A DNA stretch of 64,000 nucleotides from Terebella lapidaria (taxonomy: Eukaryota; Annelida; Polychaeta; Terebellida; Terebellidae). The translations under genes were made by a program, and so were the position numbers. This document shows, one piece after another, positions 35,932 through 47,124 of the stretch. The notes under the pieces are model-generated. The model did no database searches and was not told the DNA's origin. It worked only from the letters and a program-made list of their open reading frames with translations. Location of the stretch: assembly GCA_949152475.1 (NCBI GenBank), contig OX424564.1, positions 9,486,001 to 9,550,000 of the forward strand. Direction: 5' to 3'. Positions within the stretch are counted from its first letter, which is position 1; every line of letters starts with the position of its first letter.

Positions 35932-38900
35932 ATGGACGGTTGTGAGGTTCCAGCTAAGAAGAGCAAGAAGTCTCGGCTGTCGTGGGATGTTTCATCGTCC
36001 TTCGCCGCCAAAAATACTCACAACCCAATAAGGAAACTTGTGGATGGGATGAAGCTGACACCGAACCCAAACAAGGAAATGATCGCTCTTTCCATAGGTC
36101 AGTGTGTTACCATGGCAATAACCTTCAAGAGTGTTTGATATCTTTCATGTATCACTTTTCATCACGTTTATTGACAAGGGATGTCAGAGTTTTTCAGCAA
36201 TCTCTCATGTGTGACTTGACCATGTTGACAGGTGATCCGACAGTGTTCGGCAATCTCCCTCCCTCAGAGGCTGTCACGGAAGCTGTGGTGGAAAGTGTTC
36301 GCACCTGTAAAAATAATGGATATGCTCCATCAATAGGTACAATTCTCTTCTGTTAAAAAAAGAAAACTATCGAAATAAGTTGAAAAAGCATTTGATTTAC
36401 ACGACTGTTTACGATATTCACTGCATGTGTTGCTAGGTTATGAGAAGACACGGCAAGCAGTTGCAGACTATGTCACTTGTCCAGAGGCTCCAGTCACACC
36501 CAAGGTATGGTAAAATGCCAAAATTCTCAGATTATGAAACAACATATCTGGGCATGTTATACATAAAACATGTAAAATATACATGTATTTTGAGTGGTCA
36601 ACATTCTCCTGAGCACTTCCTTGAACCCAATTTATAAAGTATTCTCATCTTAATTTACACACACATACATGCGTGTGGTTTTCAGTTTTGGTGTTTGCAA
36701 TACTGATAGGGATAAAGTTTTACTTTACGGAAGTTTCACCCGTCTCTCCACAGGATGTTATCCTAGCCAGTGGTTGCTCTGGTGCAATAGATTTAGCGAT
36801 TACAGTCCTGACAAACCCAGGACAGAATATACTTGTTCCGCGGCCTGGCTTCTCCTTGTACAAAACACTGGCCAACTCTATGGGCATTCACGTCAAACAC
36901 TACAACCTGCGGGTGAGTGTGGTACCTGTGTGTATATTTAACCTGTGTGCATTGCAACTTGGAAGACCAACTACATGTAGTTGTGACATGACTAGATGCA
37001 GTATTACACCCCATACATAATTGTACATGTAATGCAGAGTCTCTTCAAGGTATTCTCACATAGCTACAGACATGTTAAGCCTGTCTGAGGCACAGACAGG
37101 CTTAAGAGGCACAGTGAATTCATTGTTTACGGATTGTGTCATGATCACACATGGTACATGAACCTAACCAACTAGTGATTGATCTACTCATGAACTCATG
37201 AGGTGGAGACGATTATGCAATGTGAATTAATCCTTTGTTTACAGCCAGAGCGTCAGTGGGAGGTGGACTTGGATCACTTGGAGTCGCTGATTGATGAGGA
37301 CACGACTCTGATAGTCGTCAACAACCCGTCCAACCCGTGCGGATCCGTGTACTCGCGACGGCACATCCGTGAGATCCTCCAGGTCGCGGAGTGTCATCGA
37401 GTGCCGATCCTGGCGGACGAGATCTATGCACACTTTGTGAGTGACTTTCTGAGGGATTTTGCTATCTCATGATGGTTGGGTCATGGCCGTGCATGTTCAT
37501 GGGTTTCATGCTTATTATTTTGTACTCATTGGCTGTTCAGTATATTATACACGTATCTATGATGAATCCGTAGTGGGGTTAGTGTTGTTGACATTATAAT
37601 TTGGTCACCCTAATGATGGTAGGCCTACTGGTCAGCACCGATGAGTGTAGATTGGTTTTGGCCATGCTTGATTCACTTATGAACATTAAGCTGTTCTATA
37701 TACATGTATGGCGATTGGTCCATTTATCATGATACCGACACATAAAATAATTTATAGCTCCCGATGAAGTACTAGTACCCCACTATGATACTTGTATGTA
37801 ACACGTCTTGCTTCATGTCCCTGTGATAGGTTTTCCCAGGTGAAGAATATGTGTCGATGGCATCACAAACCACGGAGGTTCCTATACTGTCATGCGGCGG
37901 CCTCACAAAACGGTATTGCCTCATTGAAAGTGTTGTATGATGGAAGCTGGAAATATTGATTTTTTTTCTGCCTCTTAAGTAACAGATGTTTTCATTGTGT
38001 AACTGTGTCATGAATTGTGTTGCATGTTAATAAGTTGCATTAAAGTTTTTTTGCTGTTAGAAAATTTGTAGACATTGAAAGAAGTATTTTGTTCTACAGA
38101 GCAATATTAGAAATTTATGCTTTGGGTGCTGATTAAGCTTGTATGTAATCTCCCTATATTATAATAATAATAAAAACACTTTATTTTTTGTATCACGAAT
38201 TAAAAACAATGAAACACATTCTCAATGTGCTTAACAATATTCAGATATTGTATATATAAATGCTTTATATTTTTTCCCATCCGTGCAGGTTTCTGATCCC
38301 AGGCTGGAGAATGGGCTGGATCACTGTACACGACCGAAATAACGCCTTCCAGAATGAGGTAAGTAGGCCAAATGTACAAATCATGCAAACTTTTCGCCAT
38401 GAATAGCAAGGTTGGTCAATTTTGTATTTCATGCATTTCCAACTTGTTGTCATACAAGTAGATACAATGGTTTTGGCAATATTAGCAGTTATGGCTAGAA
38501 GATATTTGCCGGTCCAATCAACAGTCTGTCAGACGCATGTAAAGGAGCTCTGGTAATTGAATGCTGAAGAGAATTTTGGTTTTGGCCTAGTTCATGGCAG
38601 CAATCATTCGCTTTACTGACCCAGTGGACCCCCGTAACTCCCATACTCCTGTAAACATGGTAAAGGAGCTCTAGTAATTTAATGGTGAAGAGATACAACC
38701 TTGTCTCTGGTAGTGACAGAGCGTCTAGTTCCATGCAGAAAAGATTTTCTGATAACTATGTGCTGTACATGCTGATTGTTCCCCTGCACTTCAGGTACGT
38801 GCCGGGCTGGTAGCCTTGTCTCAGCGTATCCTCGGACCTAACACCATCATACAGGGCGCCATGGAAACCATCCTCACCAAGACCCCCCAAGAATTCTTCG

Positions 38901-40689
38901 ATTCCACCATCAGTGTTATCAAGGTCAGTCATGACATTTGAGGCTTTCAATTTTAAAGTGTTCTTTCAACTTTAGCATAACACTAAGTTATTACTGCATA
39001 CGACAAGCATTCTGTTAGTATATAAGTATGTTCCATACGTTCATCACTTCTCATGTCAAATAAGTATATGTAATGTACATACAGGTAGCTTTTATATCCT
39101 TCCACATCTTGTACATATCACCTTTCCTGCCTGAATGGTGACATTTTATCACCATTCGTCACCATGGTGACAAGCACTTACCCAGACGTTTTTTGCAGAA
39201 TGACCTTGACCTTCAACTTGTTCAAATGGGCGACAAGACATGAATAAACATGCGGTAGATTGTGCACAAGTGCTGATGAATATATTCTGAGTACATCTGT
39301 AAATGATACATGTACATGTATTTGTGAGGAGTAGCTATGTGCGAAAGGGCTGTGGAGGTTAAAAAGTAGTTTTGTGTGCATGTTTTGGGGTATGGGAAAA
39401 TAGTGATAGAAGTTTTGTTTGACACCAGGCCATAAACTTGAAATTTTATTGAAAATTTCTATTTAGCTACATGTATTGTGTACATTAGGCTATACATGTA
39501 TCAAAGCAAAATATATGTTTCAATCAATATGTTCAATGTCTTGAGTAATGTATACTTGCTAAAATAAGATTGTTCTCTTCATGTGTTTGGCTTTACATCA
39601 CAGTTTATGGGAAGTGTTTGGTGATATCAAAATTAGTACATGTACATGTATTCAGACAGTCATTTTGGCGTATATCTTTATGTAAAAGATATTGTAACAA
39701 GTGTTGCAGTTCTCTGCATTGCGGAGAAATGCAAACACAAATTTGAAAATTTTATGATCAGCTGATCTCTACTGTGTGATATTGCAAAGTCTTGTGTGAT
39801 TCACGCAAAACATTTTTTAGATCTGAACGTATCCATTCTGCACTGACTCTCCTTGTTTTGGAGTTCTGTCCGACATTATCGTGCCTGGTTGTCTATTCTT
39901 GTAGAGGAACGCGGATGTGTGTTACGGAGCGTTGTCACGGTGCCCCGGCCTGACCCCTGTGATGCCATCAGGTGCTATGTACATGATGGTACGTAACCAT
40001 GGTAACTTGGGCATTATCACCAATGATAACATATGAACATGCTGCTAAATCATAAGCTTTACCATCTGGATTTCTGAAAACACTAATAACATGCTGAAAT
40101 TCTTCATAGCAGTTATCGATGAAAGAATGTTATGTTTTGACGTTAAGGTGGGCATCGAGATTGAGAACTATCCTGCGTTCAAGGACGAAGTGTCGTTCAC
40201 AGAGAGATTGGTCACAGAGCAGTCTGTGTTCTGTCTGCCAGCGTCCGTAAGTACAATTCACGTTACACAGTAACTCACAAACATTGACTAGTTCAATATC
40301 ATTGATTACCTAAATCATAATTTCAATGCCAGGTTATTGGTTAATTATGATATGATCACTTTATGTAAATGAATGGGTTCATACCTAGCCTCTGTGAGCA
40401 CAGTCCAGTTGGTTGAACTCATTTTTGAGTGCCGCTGGAAATAATCTATAGCAATTTTACCTAGTCAAATTGAAATTATAAAACTAATTCTCGTTTACTA
40501 CGTGTACGCGTAAATTCTTCACGTATCGTCTGTTTTCGCCGACAGTGTTTCCAGTACCCCAACTATTTCCGCGTGGTGTTGACCGTCCCGGAGGAGAGGA
40601 TTAAGGAAGCATGCGGTCGAATTCTCGAGTTCTGTACCAAACATTACGACAACCCCGTGGACATAAAGAACGGCTTTGTTGGTCCTTGA
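35932..40689 (+). CDS. TAT: Tyrosine aminotransferase, 11 exons, 432 residues
   Basis: This PLP enzyme moves the amino group of tyrosine to 2-oxoglutarate, the first step of tyrosine breakdown. Exons: 35932-36097, 36232-36336, 36437-36504, 36754-36912, 37245-37436, 37830-37912, 38289-38358, 38795-38923, 39905-39988, 40148-40246, 40546-40689. All junctions are GT-AG and all phases agree, giving 1299 bases. Family signatures in order are [58 protein letters not shown] (Asp224 and Tyr227), [15 protein letters not shown] with the PLP-binding Lys257, SQRILGP, and [12 protein letters not shown] with the carboxylate-binding Arg394. Human TAT has 454 residues and a longer N-terminus. A TTTTCAG 10 bases before the start codon may be an acceptor, so a 5' non-coding exon is possible. 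The gene looks intact. A DIRS element lies 600 bp downstream. Confidence 0.97.
37075..37105. other. Perfect 13-bp hairpin in TAT intron 4
   Basis: The arms are TTAAGCCTGTCTG and its exact complement, with a 5-base loop. No function is evident. It lies 140 bases before the exon 5 acceptor. Confidence 0.6.
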
Positions 40690-41287
40690 GGGCAGGCTCC
40701 GGAGAGCGAGGGCTGGGGAGGGTTGTTAGTGCGGCTTGTTATCTTGTTTTGTTTGTTGTGCATACATGTATATTGTTTGAGGATTTCGTGTTTTATGAAA
40801 TTTGCAGTAAAGAGTGTGATGAGCATAATATTATGACTATTAATATTAATGGGCAGCTGAAACATTTCATATCCTCCATCTGTGAGTTTGCACTGTATAA
40901 ACATTAAATACATATTTTACAGTAAAACTGTATAAACAGTATTCATCCAAGTTATAATATGACATTGGATTTACATCCAAAATTGAACATTCTAATTTCT
41001 CAATGCAAATGCATGTCTCAGTGCTTGGGTCCTAAAGTGACTTGTCCATGTCTACTGGAGTCTGTGTGAAGAGAAATATTTACTGTGACGTAGAGAGACA
41101 CTGGCAACTGTGGTTCTTTTTGTGCTCTGTCCCTTCGTTGTTAAACTTGTCTTTGATTCAAACATATACACGTAACTTGTCTTCAAAGTTTGAGCTGAGC
41201 ATTTTATCTGCATTTACATGTATCATACTGTACAACACACTGTACAGTGTTTCAGGGAATTCTTGGCTCAACTGGCTTGAATCCCAG
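40690..41287 (+). other. TAT 3' UTR and downstream spacer
   Basis: Non-coding sequence follows the TAT stop. ATTAAA at 40903-40908 is the nearest possible polyadenylation signal, about 215 bases after the stop. No other gene is seen before the DIRS insertion. Confidence 0.45.
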
Positions 41288-41306
41288 TATTTATGTCCAT
41301 ACTACT

Positions 41307-41510
41307 ACCTCTATAATAAACACTTTGGGTAATCTTACCTTGACATTCAAAGAAGAGGAGAGGATCAAATGTCACAAAAGAATTTTGAAAAAATTCAAGT
41401 GACATTTATCCTTAATTTCTTTGAAAAAATTGAACCAAAATCCCCTCAGATTGCATGCGGTGATGTTTTACATCCGGGGTCACATGACCCTAGACCGCCA
41501 TTATTTTTGC
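41307..41510 (+). repeat. DIRS left inverted terminal repeat
   Basis: It begins ACCTCTATAATAAACACTTT and is, as far as I can follow by eye, identical to the complement of 47656-47859. Outside it lies a 17-19 bp tail specific to the left end. Confidence 0.9.
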
Positions 41511-41745
41511 TCCTCCATCTTGTGAATGGTTGTGAGCTGTCTTGCTTAGACATTCTTGGAAGTTCTAGGAGCTCGCGATCGTTTTTATCACGATCATCTC
41601 TTTGGATTTTCTCAGAAAATCAACTGTAGTTACTTTTAGAGTACTTTACAGATACTTTAGTGTGTTTTTTTGGGAGGAAATGGTGTAGTCCTCCCCAGGC
41701 CCATTTCTTCCCCCATTTTCGCCCACTACTTGTTGCTATTTGCAG

Positions 41746-44700
41746 ATGAAGTGTAGTGGGTGCCATCACTTCCTGCCGAAGTGGGAGCTTCATGCCACCT
41801 GTTGGGCATGTAGGATGTGTTTCTGCCGCCCTTCCTCCACCTGCGCCTTTTGTGAGGATGCGGAGGAGTCGTTCTGGCAGGATGCTCTCGCCGGCCTCAG
41901 GGATATCCAGACGAAGCGTCAGGCGGAAGGTCCTCCTTCTGCTGGTCCAGGAACTAGCAGTAGCGCTAAGTCCCGTCACCGCCAATCCCTTGATAGATGG
42001 CACAGGCAGGACGTAGTTCTGTCGAAAGTTATAGCTGATGTGAGTTTAGATTTATGTTTTCCTCCCACAGCTTCCCGGGTGCCGGGAGCCGTTACGGCGG
42101 CTTCCGTTACCCAGTCTCCTCTGTCTGTGACTAGCCTTGTCGCTCTCCCTTTGGGTTTGCGCTCTTGTAGTCCAGCATCTTTGGCTCACCTTCGCCCGGT
42201 GGCTCCCGGTTCTCGCGTCGCCATGGCCGAGCAACACGGGCCCCGGCTTCCAGGTGGTGTCTCGTGGGTTGCGGGAGCCGGCGATCCGGCTCCCGGGTCC
42301 CGGGACTCCTTTGGATTGGTAGAGGCCGTGACGGTTTCCTCGGGGGTGCTACCCCTCGTGGATTCCCCACGCTTCTCGAGCCAAGGCCCTGGTAGGCTTA
42401 CCGGTCATGCTAGCCGGCTGCCGCAACCTGGGCATCACCTGGAAGCCGGTTCCCGGTTCCCGGCCTCCCAGGCTGGGACCCAGGGGTCACGGGATCCAAT
42501 CTTCTGCAACCTGCAGGGTGTGCGTAAGGCTAGTTTGCGAGGGAAATCGTTTTCTCGCACTACATCGTCGCTTCATGTTTTTCAGATGGCTGAAGATATG
42601 GGCGTCGACCAGTCTGATACAGTTTCCCAGCCGCTCCCAGCTGGGGTCTCGGTTTCCGTTTCTGAGTCCCAGCCGTCATCGGTGTCGCCTTTGGCTACCC
42701 AGGAGCCACCTTCTCGCTCTCGGGATTCGCCTGCGCGTGTCGCTGCCTCTGATTCTCACCTGGAAGAGAGGATTATGCGTCAGTTCCACTCCTTCCAGCA
42801 GCAGATGTGCCAGCAGTGGAGCACCTTCATGTCTCGTTTTGCGGAACAGCAGCGGGAGAAGGAGCCGCCAGTGCAGCAGTCGCCCGCTTCCCAACCGCCC
42901 GAGGAAGGCGCTGGGCCTCGAGAGGGCATGCGGGACTTGGATTCCGTGGACCCCGTGCCGGGCCCCTCGGGTCTTGTGAGACCGTCTAAGCGTCCGAGGG
43001 AAGAGGAAGATGTGGATTCCATGGCTCCTCCCCCTTTGGACGACGACCCTTTAACTTGGACGGAGAAGCGGGATTTCGTCCGGAAGCTCCTTCCGTCAGA
43101 ATGGCCCACAGACTTCGATCAGGAGCCCCCAAGGAAGAGAGCCAGGTCTATGATCGCCGGGCAACGTGAACGTCCGAAGCCGCCCAGGGATGCCTATCGT
43201 TTTCCCCTGGCGGCTGGCGTTCGGAACGCCATGGCAGAGCGTGTGGAGGACACACAGAGGCTCGGTCGGGTTCGTCCGGGAACGTTCCCTCCACGCCCGA
43301 CGGTGGGAGATTTTTACTCTTCGTCCCATTTTGAAGCAAAGCCTACCCAGCTCGGGAAGCAGCTCCCGCATGCGAAGTTCTTTGCTGAGCCCAAGTCTGT
43401 GTCCGTTCCGTGGGACTCGTTGGTCCAGGTTCAGCACTCGTTACGTATGGGACTGGCGGCTGATTCTACCTTGGACTGGCTGTCGATGGCGGCAAGATCG
43501 TCTCTCCAGTCGTGTTGCGAGCAGGTCCTTAATAATCCGGAATTGGATCGGGACGAGCTGGCAGACGCGCTCCAAGCATGTAACTCCCTGGTTACGTCCA
43601 TCGGCCTCGGGGTCGCGGATAGGGCATCGTTGGATTCACATGCTGTCTGGGTGTCAGAGCTATGGAGGAGAGATGCCCTTCTTCAGTCAGTACGCTTTGA
43701 CATGCCCGACGATCTGCTTGCCCAGCTCAGGCTGGCTCCGGTCGTTCCGGAGACGGGATCGGCTACCCCCCTCCTTTTGCCGGACTTGTCGGAGTCGTTG
43801 CAGCAGGCCAAGGCGGCCGCGGATAAGAAGACTACCGAAAAATCCTTTTCGGAGGCGGCTATGTTGTCGGCACAGGCGACCGAGAAACTAGCCAAGTCGG
43901 TGGCAGCAGCGATGAAACGCCCCCAGCAATCGCAGCCTCAGCAATCACAGCGTGGCGGGGCTTCCGGAAAGGGCAAGGGTCGAGCCTCGGGCTTGCCCTT
44001 TCGCGGGGCCCCTGCCGGTTCATCCCGAGGCGGGCGCGGACGTGGCGGTCGAGGACGAGGTCGCCCCTCCAGCCCCAAACCAGCAGGGGAAACAAAAGCT
44101 AAGGGTATGTATTTCCGCCGTTACTGGACCGAATTCTCCTCCACGGCACTGTGGCGGCCCAGAGGTTGGTCCCGTCGTGGTTCCAACCATAGACCAGCCG
44201 GTAGGCGCACGTCTCCAACTCTTTTGGCGAGAGTGGGAGCGGCTCGGGGCCAGCCCCTGGGTCGTCTCAACGCTCAGACGAGGGTTCGGTCTGAAGTTCG
44301 AGGACCAGTTTCCTCCTCTCTCAAGTACTCCGAGAGGCTTTTCTCTGTCAAACGACGCCGAACGTCGTCGCGTGTTACACGAGGAAATTTTGGCCATGGT
44401 AGAAAAACGAGCGGTAGAACCGGCTCCAAAATCTCCCGGATTTTACAGTGTTCTATTCGTAGTTCCGAAGGCTTCAGGGGGTTGGCGTCCCGTGATCGAC
44501 CTCTCTCCCCTAAACAGGTTTCTTCAGATTCCCACGTTCTCCATGGAGACACCGGAACAGATCAGGTCCGTGATGCCCCGCGGTGCGTGGGTGGTCACGA
44601 TCGACCTGAAAGATGCCTATTTTCATGTTCCCATGAAACCTTCAATCAGGAAATACCTCCGGTTTCTATATCAGGGCCAAGTGTGGCAGTTCAGGGCTCT

Positions 44701-47124
44701 CCCGTTCGGTCTGTCCACAGCACCGTGGATCTTCACCATGGTAGCTCGCGAGGTGCAGATCCTTGCTCACAAACAGGGTATTTTCCTATACCAGTATCTG
44801 GACGACTGGTTGATCAGGCATCAGTGCCCAGACACATTACGCTCACAAGCTCAGTGGGTGGTAGATTTGTGCACCCGTATGGGTTTCAAGATCAACCACA
44901 AAAAGTCCGACTTGTCTCTGCGGCGCGACTTCGTCTTCTTGGGATATCGATTTCTGACTATCTCAGAGACTGTGTTGCCAACGGCGGATCGTCAATCAAA
45001 ATTATCCGCGCTGTCGCAAGGTTTCCTGCAGGGAGTTCCTCAATCGGCCCGCAAGTGGCAGTCCCTGTTAGGAATTCTGGCGGCGACGGAAAAGTTGGTC
45101 CCAATGGGTCGCCTTCATATGCGTCCCATTCAGCTCCATCTCCAATCCCACTGGTCTCAGTCAACGGGTCAGATGTCAGACTTGATTACAGTGTCCGCCG
45201 AAGTGATTGCCGAGCTCAAGTGGTGGCTGGACCCTGCAAATTTATTGCGGGGGGCCCCATTCCGTCCGCCGCTACCCTCCAGACATCTGTTTACGGATGC
45301 CAGTTTGGAGGGATGGGGAGCACATTGGGACGACAACGAAGTGTCGGGCACATGGTCGCCGCTTCAACGTCAATGTCATATCAATCTCCTCGAAATGCAG
45401 GCGGTAGCGCTCGCTCTCGAACATTGGCAGTCGCAGTTTCGCGCTCAGACAGTGTTGTTAGCCACGGACAACTCGACGGTCGTGGCATATATCAACAAGC
45501 AGGGCGGAACGAAGTCGGTGACGTTATGCCGAGCGACTATCGATCTCCTGCAATGGTGTCGTCAAAACGACATCAAGATCTCGGCCCGGCATATTCCCGG
45601 TCACATGAATGTGTGGGCCGATCGTCTCTCCAGGAGAGGCCAAATCCAGGCAATGGAATGGAGTCTTTCCCCGGAAGTGTTTCGCTCCCTGTGCGATCTG
45701 TGGGGCTCGCCGATGGTGGATCTGTTTGCGACCCGATGGAATCACAAACTCCCATCGTTTGTTTCGCCAATTCCGGATCCGACTGCGTTAGCGGTGGATG
45801 CCATGTCCACGAATTGGGACGGGATGTTTGCGTATGCGTATCCGCCAGCCGTCCTGTTGGAGAAGGTGCTATCGAAATTTCGTTCTCACCAGTGCAGACT
45901 GATGTTGATAGCCCCGTGTCTACCGCAGAGGTCGTGGTTCCCGGACCTTCTGGAGTTGATAGTCGATCATCCACGTCAGCTCCCGGATCGTTGGGATCTT
46001 CTCAAACAACCTCGATCCAGCATGTTTCATCAGGTACCGTCAAGCCTGAACCTTCATGCCTGGATATTGTCGAGCGTTGTTACAGAAAGAAGGGATTTTC
46101 AAAGGAGGTGTCCGCTAGGATCGCCCGATCAAATAGAAAATCTTCTCTGGCAGTCTACCAGTCAAAATGGACCGCGTTCTGTGCTTGGTGTCGTGGCAGG
46201 AAGATTAGTCCATTCAAAACCACTGCTCCCTTGATTTCTGAGTTTCTCTTGCAGAAATTTAATCAAGGGCTTGCCCCTTCGACGTTAGCGGGTTATCGGA
46301 CAGCGATTGCCAAAACCCTGAAGCCGAAGTTAGGTATCGATTTCGGTCATGACGAAAGTCTCACCGCCCTTCTTAACAGTTTCGAGATTGAAAGACCTAA
46401 GGCTAGAAATCCCGTGCCCGAGTGGGATCTATCGCTCGTCTTAAATTTGTTAAGATCCGAACCGTTTGAGCCTCTCGAGAGTACTTCGCTTAAGTTTCTC
46501 ACGCTAAAAACGGTCTTCCTTCTGGCGCTGGCTTCCGGGAAGCGACGCAGTGAGCTTCACGCGCTCTCGTTTTCCAAAGTCAAATGGAAGGCGGATGGTT
46601 CCGCAGTTCAGTTAGGCGTTATCCCTTCCTTTCTTGCCAAAACTCAATTAGCAGGCACACCGCTTTTGAGTTTCTCAATTCCCGCCCTCTCCCCTTCCTT
46701 GGGGCCAGGTTTGGAGGAAGACGCTAAGCTGTGTCCCGTGAGAGCTCTCCGCATTTACGTTCGGCGTACGAGGGAGCTTCATTTGGGTAAACGCTTGTTA
46801 TTCATCTCGTACCTCAAAAACTTTCAGAACGATATCCGTCCCGCGACGATTTCGTCTTGGATCAAAAAGTGCGTTCTTTTCTGCTATGAGAAGTCGCAGG
46901 CAAAAAAGTCGTCAGGTTTCAGAGTCAAAGCGCACGATGTGAGAGCTCTCGCGGCGTCACTTGCGTTCGCAAATAAAGTTTCTCTGAATAATGTGATGTC
47001 TGCATGTACCTGGAGTTCCCAGAATACATTTACTTCGTTCTATCTCAGGGACTTAGCTTGGCAGTCCGACTCCGGCTACCATCTCGGACGCCTGGTAGCC
47101 GCGGAGCATGAAGTCCGGCTGTAA
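41746..47124 (+). CDS. DIRS frame 1: gag-like N-terminus and tyrosine recombinase
   Basis: One frame is open from an ATG at 41746 to the stop at 47124. Its start encodes a Cys/His-rich segment (CSGCHHF, CWACRMCFC, CAFCED) followed by a proline/serine-rich gag-like part to about 44100. The end, about 46080-47080, is a tyrosine recombinase: first catalytic Arg in SGKRRSELH (about 46537), the HDVRAL box (about 46933) and the nucleophilic Tyr in TSFYLRD (about 47041). The middle, about 44100-46000, is open but reads as low-complexity Ser/Arg-rich sequence. The real product of that DNA is in the overlapping frame, so the middle is probably not a functional domain. Separate expression of the gag-like and recombinase parts, by internal initiation or splicing, is the family's usual pattern. 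Confidence 0.75.
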   Translation: MKCSGCHHFLPKWELHATCWACRMCFCRPSSTCAFCEDAEESFWQDALAGLRDIQTKRQAEGPPSAGPGTSSSAKSRHRQSLDRWHRQDVVLSKVIADVSLDLCFPPTASRVPGAVTAASVTQSPLSVTSLVALPLGLRSCSPASLAHLRPVAPGSRVAMAEQHGPRLPGGVSWVAGAGDPAPGSRDSFGLVEAVTVSSGVLPLVDSPRFSSQGPGRLTGHASRLPQPGHHLEAGSRFPASQAGTQGSRDPIFCNLQGVRKASLRGKSFSRTTSSLHVFQMAEDMGVDQSDTVSQPLPAGVSVSVSESQPSSVSPLATQEPPSRSRDSPARVAASDSHLEERIMRQFHSFQQQMCQQWSTFMSRFAEQQREKEPPVQQSPASQPPEEGAGPREGMRDLDSVDPVPGPSGLVRPSKRPREEEDVDSMAPPPLDDDPLTWTEKRDFVRKLLPSEWPTDFDQEPPRKRARSMIAGQRERPKPPRDAYRFPLAAGVRNAMAERVEDTQRLGRVRPGTFPPRPTVGDFYSSSHFEAKPTQLGKQLPHAKFFAEPKSVSVPWDSLVQVQHSLRMGLAADSTLDWLSMAARSSLQSCCEQVLNNPELDRDELADALQACNSLVTSIGLGVADRASLDSHAVWVSELWRRDALLQSVRFDMPDDLLAQLRLAPVVPETGSATPLLLPDLSESLQQAKAAADKKTTEKSFSEAAMLSAQATEKLAKSVAAAMKRPQQSQPQQSQRGGASGKGKGRASGLPFRGAPAGSSRGGRGRGGRGRGRPSSPKPAGETKAKGMYFRRYWTEFSSTALWRPRGWSRRGSNHRPAGRRTSPTLLARVGAARGQPLGRLNAQTRVRSEVRGPVSSSLKYSERLFSVKRRRTSSRVTRGNFGHGRKTSGRTGSKISRILQCSIRSSEGFRGLASRDRPLSPKQVSSDSHVLHGDTGTDQVRDAPRCVGGHDRPERCLFSCSHETFNQEIPPVSISGPSVAVQGSPVRSVHSTVDLHHGSSRGADPCSQTGYFPIPVSGRLVDQASVPRHITLTSSVGGRFVHPYGFQDQPQKVRLVSAARLRLLGISISDYLRDCVANGGSSIKIIRAVARFPAGSSSIGPQVAVPVRNSGGDGKVGPNGSPSYASHSAPSPIPLVSVNGSDVRLDYSVRRSDCRAQVVAGPCKFIAGGPIPSAATLQTSVYGCQFGGMGSTLGRQRSVGHMVAASTSMSYQSPRNAGGSARSRTLAVAVSRSDSVVSHGQLDGRGIYQQAGRNEVGDVMPSDYRSPAMVSSKRHQDLGPAYSRSHECVGRSSLQERPNPGNGMESFPGSVSLPVRSVGLADGGSVCDPMESQTPIVCFANSGSDCVSGGCHVHELGRDVCVCVSASRPVGEGAIEISFSPVQTDVDSPVSTAEVVVPGPSGVDSRSSTSAPGSLGSSQTTSIQHVSSGTVKPEPSCLDIVERCYRKKGFSKEVSARIARSNRKSSLAVYQSKWTAFCAWCRGRKISPFKTTAPLISEFLLQKFNQGLAPSTLAGYRTAIAKTLKPKLGIDFGHDESLTALLNSFEIERPKARNPVPEWDLSLVLNLLRSEPFEPLESTSLKFLTLKTVFLLALASGKRRSELHALSFSKVKWKADGSAVQLGVIPSFLAKTQLAGTPLLSFSIPALSPSLGPGLEEDAKLCPVRALRIYVRRTRELHLGKRLLFISYLKNFQNDIRPATISSWIKKCVLFCYEKSQAKKSSGFRVKAHDVRALAASLAFANKVSLNNVMSACTWSSQNTFTSFYLRDLAWQSDSGYHLGRLVAAEHEVRL
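43952..46234 (+). CDS. DIRS frame 2: reverse transcriptase, RNase H and methyltransferase-like domain
   Basis: This frame is open for 760 codons and lies wholly inside the other frame. The reverse transcriptase runs about 44390-45010 with VIDLSPLNRFL, VVTIDLKDAYFHVPM, LPFGLSTAPWIFT and the catalytic YLDDW (about 44794). RNase H runs about 45285-45635 with LFTDASLEGWG, a conserved NLLEMQAV segment, ATDNSTVVAYIN and HIPGHMNVWADRLSR. The part after it (MVDLFATRWNHKLP ... YAYPPAVLLEKVL) resembles the methyltransferase-like domain found after RNase H in DIRS elements. The start is uncertain, because the first in-frame ATG lies well inside the open frame and a shifted or spliced start is possible. 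Confidence 0.9.
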   Translation: MAGLPERARVEPRACPFAGPLPVHPEAGADVAVEDEVAPPAPNQQGKQKLRVCISAVTGPNSPPRHCGGPEVGPVVVPTIDQPVGARLQLFWREWERLGASPWVVSTLRRGFGLKFEDQFPPLSSTPRGFSLSNDAERRRVLHEEILAMVEKRAVEPAPKSPGFYSVLFVVPKASGGWRPVIDLSPLNRFLQIPTFSMETPEQIRSVMPRGAWVVTIDLKDAYFHVPMKPSIRKYLRFLYQGQVWQFRALPFGLSTAPWIFTMVAREVQILAHKQGIFLYQYLDDWLIRHQCPDTLRSQAQWVVDLCTRMGFKINHKKSDLSLRRDFVFLGYRFLTISETVLPTADRQSKLSALSQGFLQGVPQSARKWQSLLGILAATEKLVPMGRLHMRPIQLHLQSHWSQSTGQMSDLITVSAEVIAELKWWLDPANLLRGAPFRPPLPSRHLFTDASLEGWGAHWDDNEVSGTWSPLQRQCHINLLEMQAVALALEHWQSQFRAQTVLLATDNSTVVAYINKQGGTKSVTLCRATIDLLQWCRQNDIKISARHIPGHMNVWADRLSRRGQIQAMEWSLSPEVFRSLCDLWGSPMVDLFATRWNHKLPSFVSPIPDPTALAVDAMSTNWDGMFAYAYPPAVLLEKVLSKFRSHQCRLMLIAPCLPQRSWFPDLLELIVDHPRQLPDRWDLLKQPRSSMFHQVPSSLNLHAWILSSVVTERRDFQRRCPLGSPDQIENLLWQSTSQNGPRSVLGVVAGRLVHSKPLLP

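Noticed and set aside
45573-45974. Antisense frames across the DIRS element
   Set aside because: Minus-strand frames here are shadows of the GC-rich coding strand.
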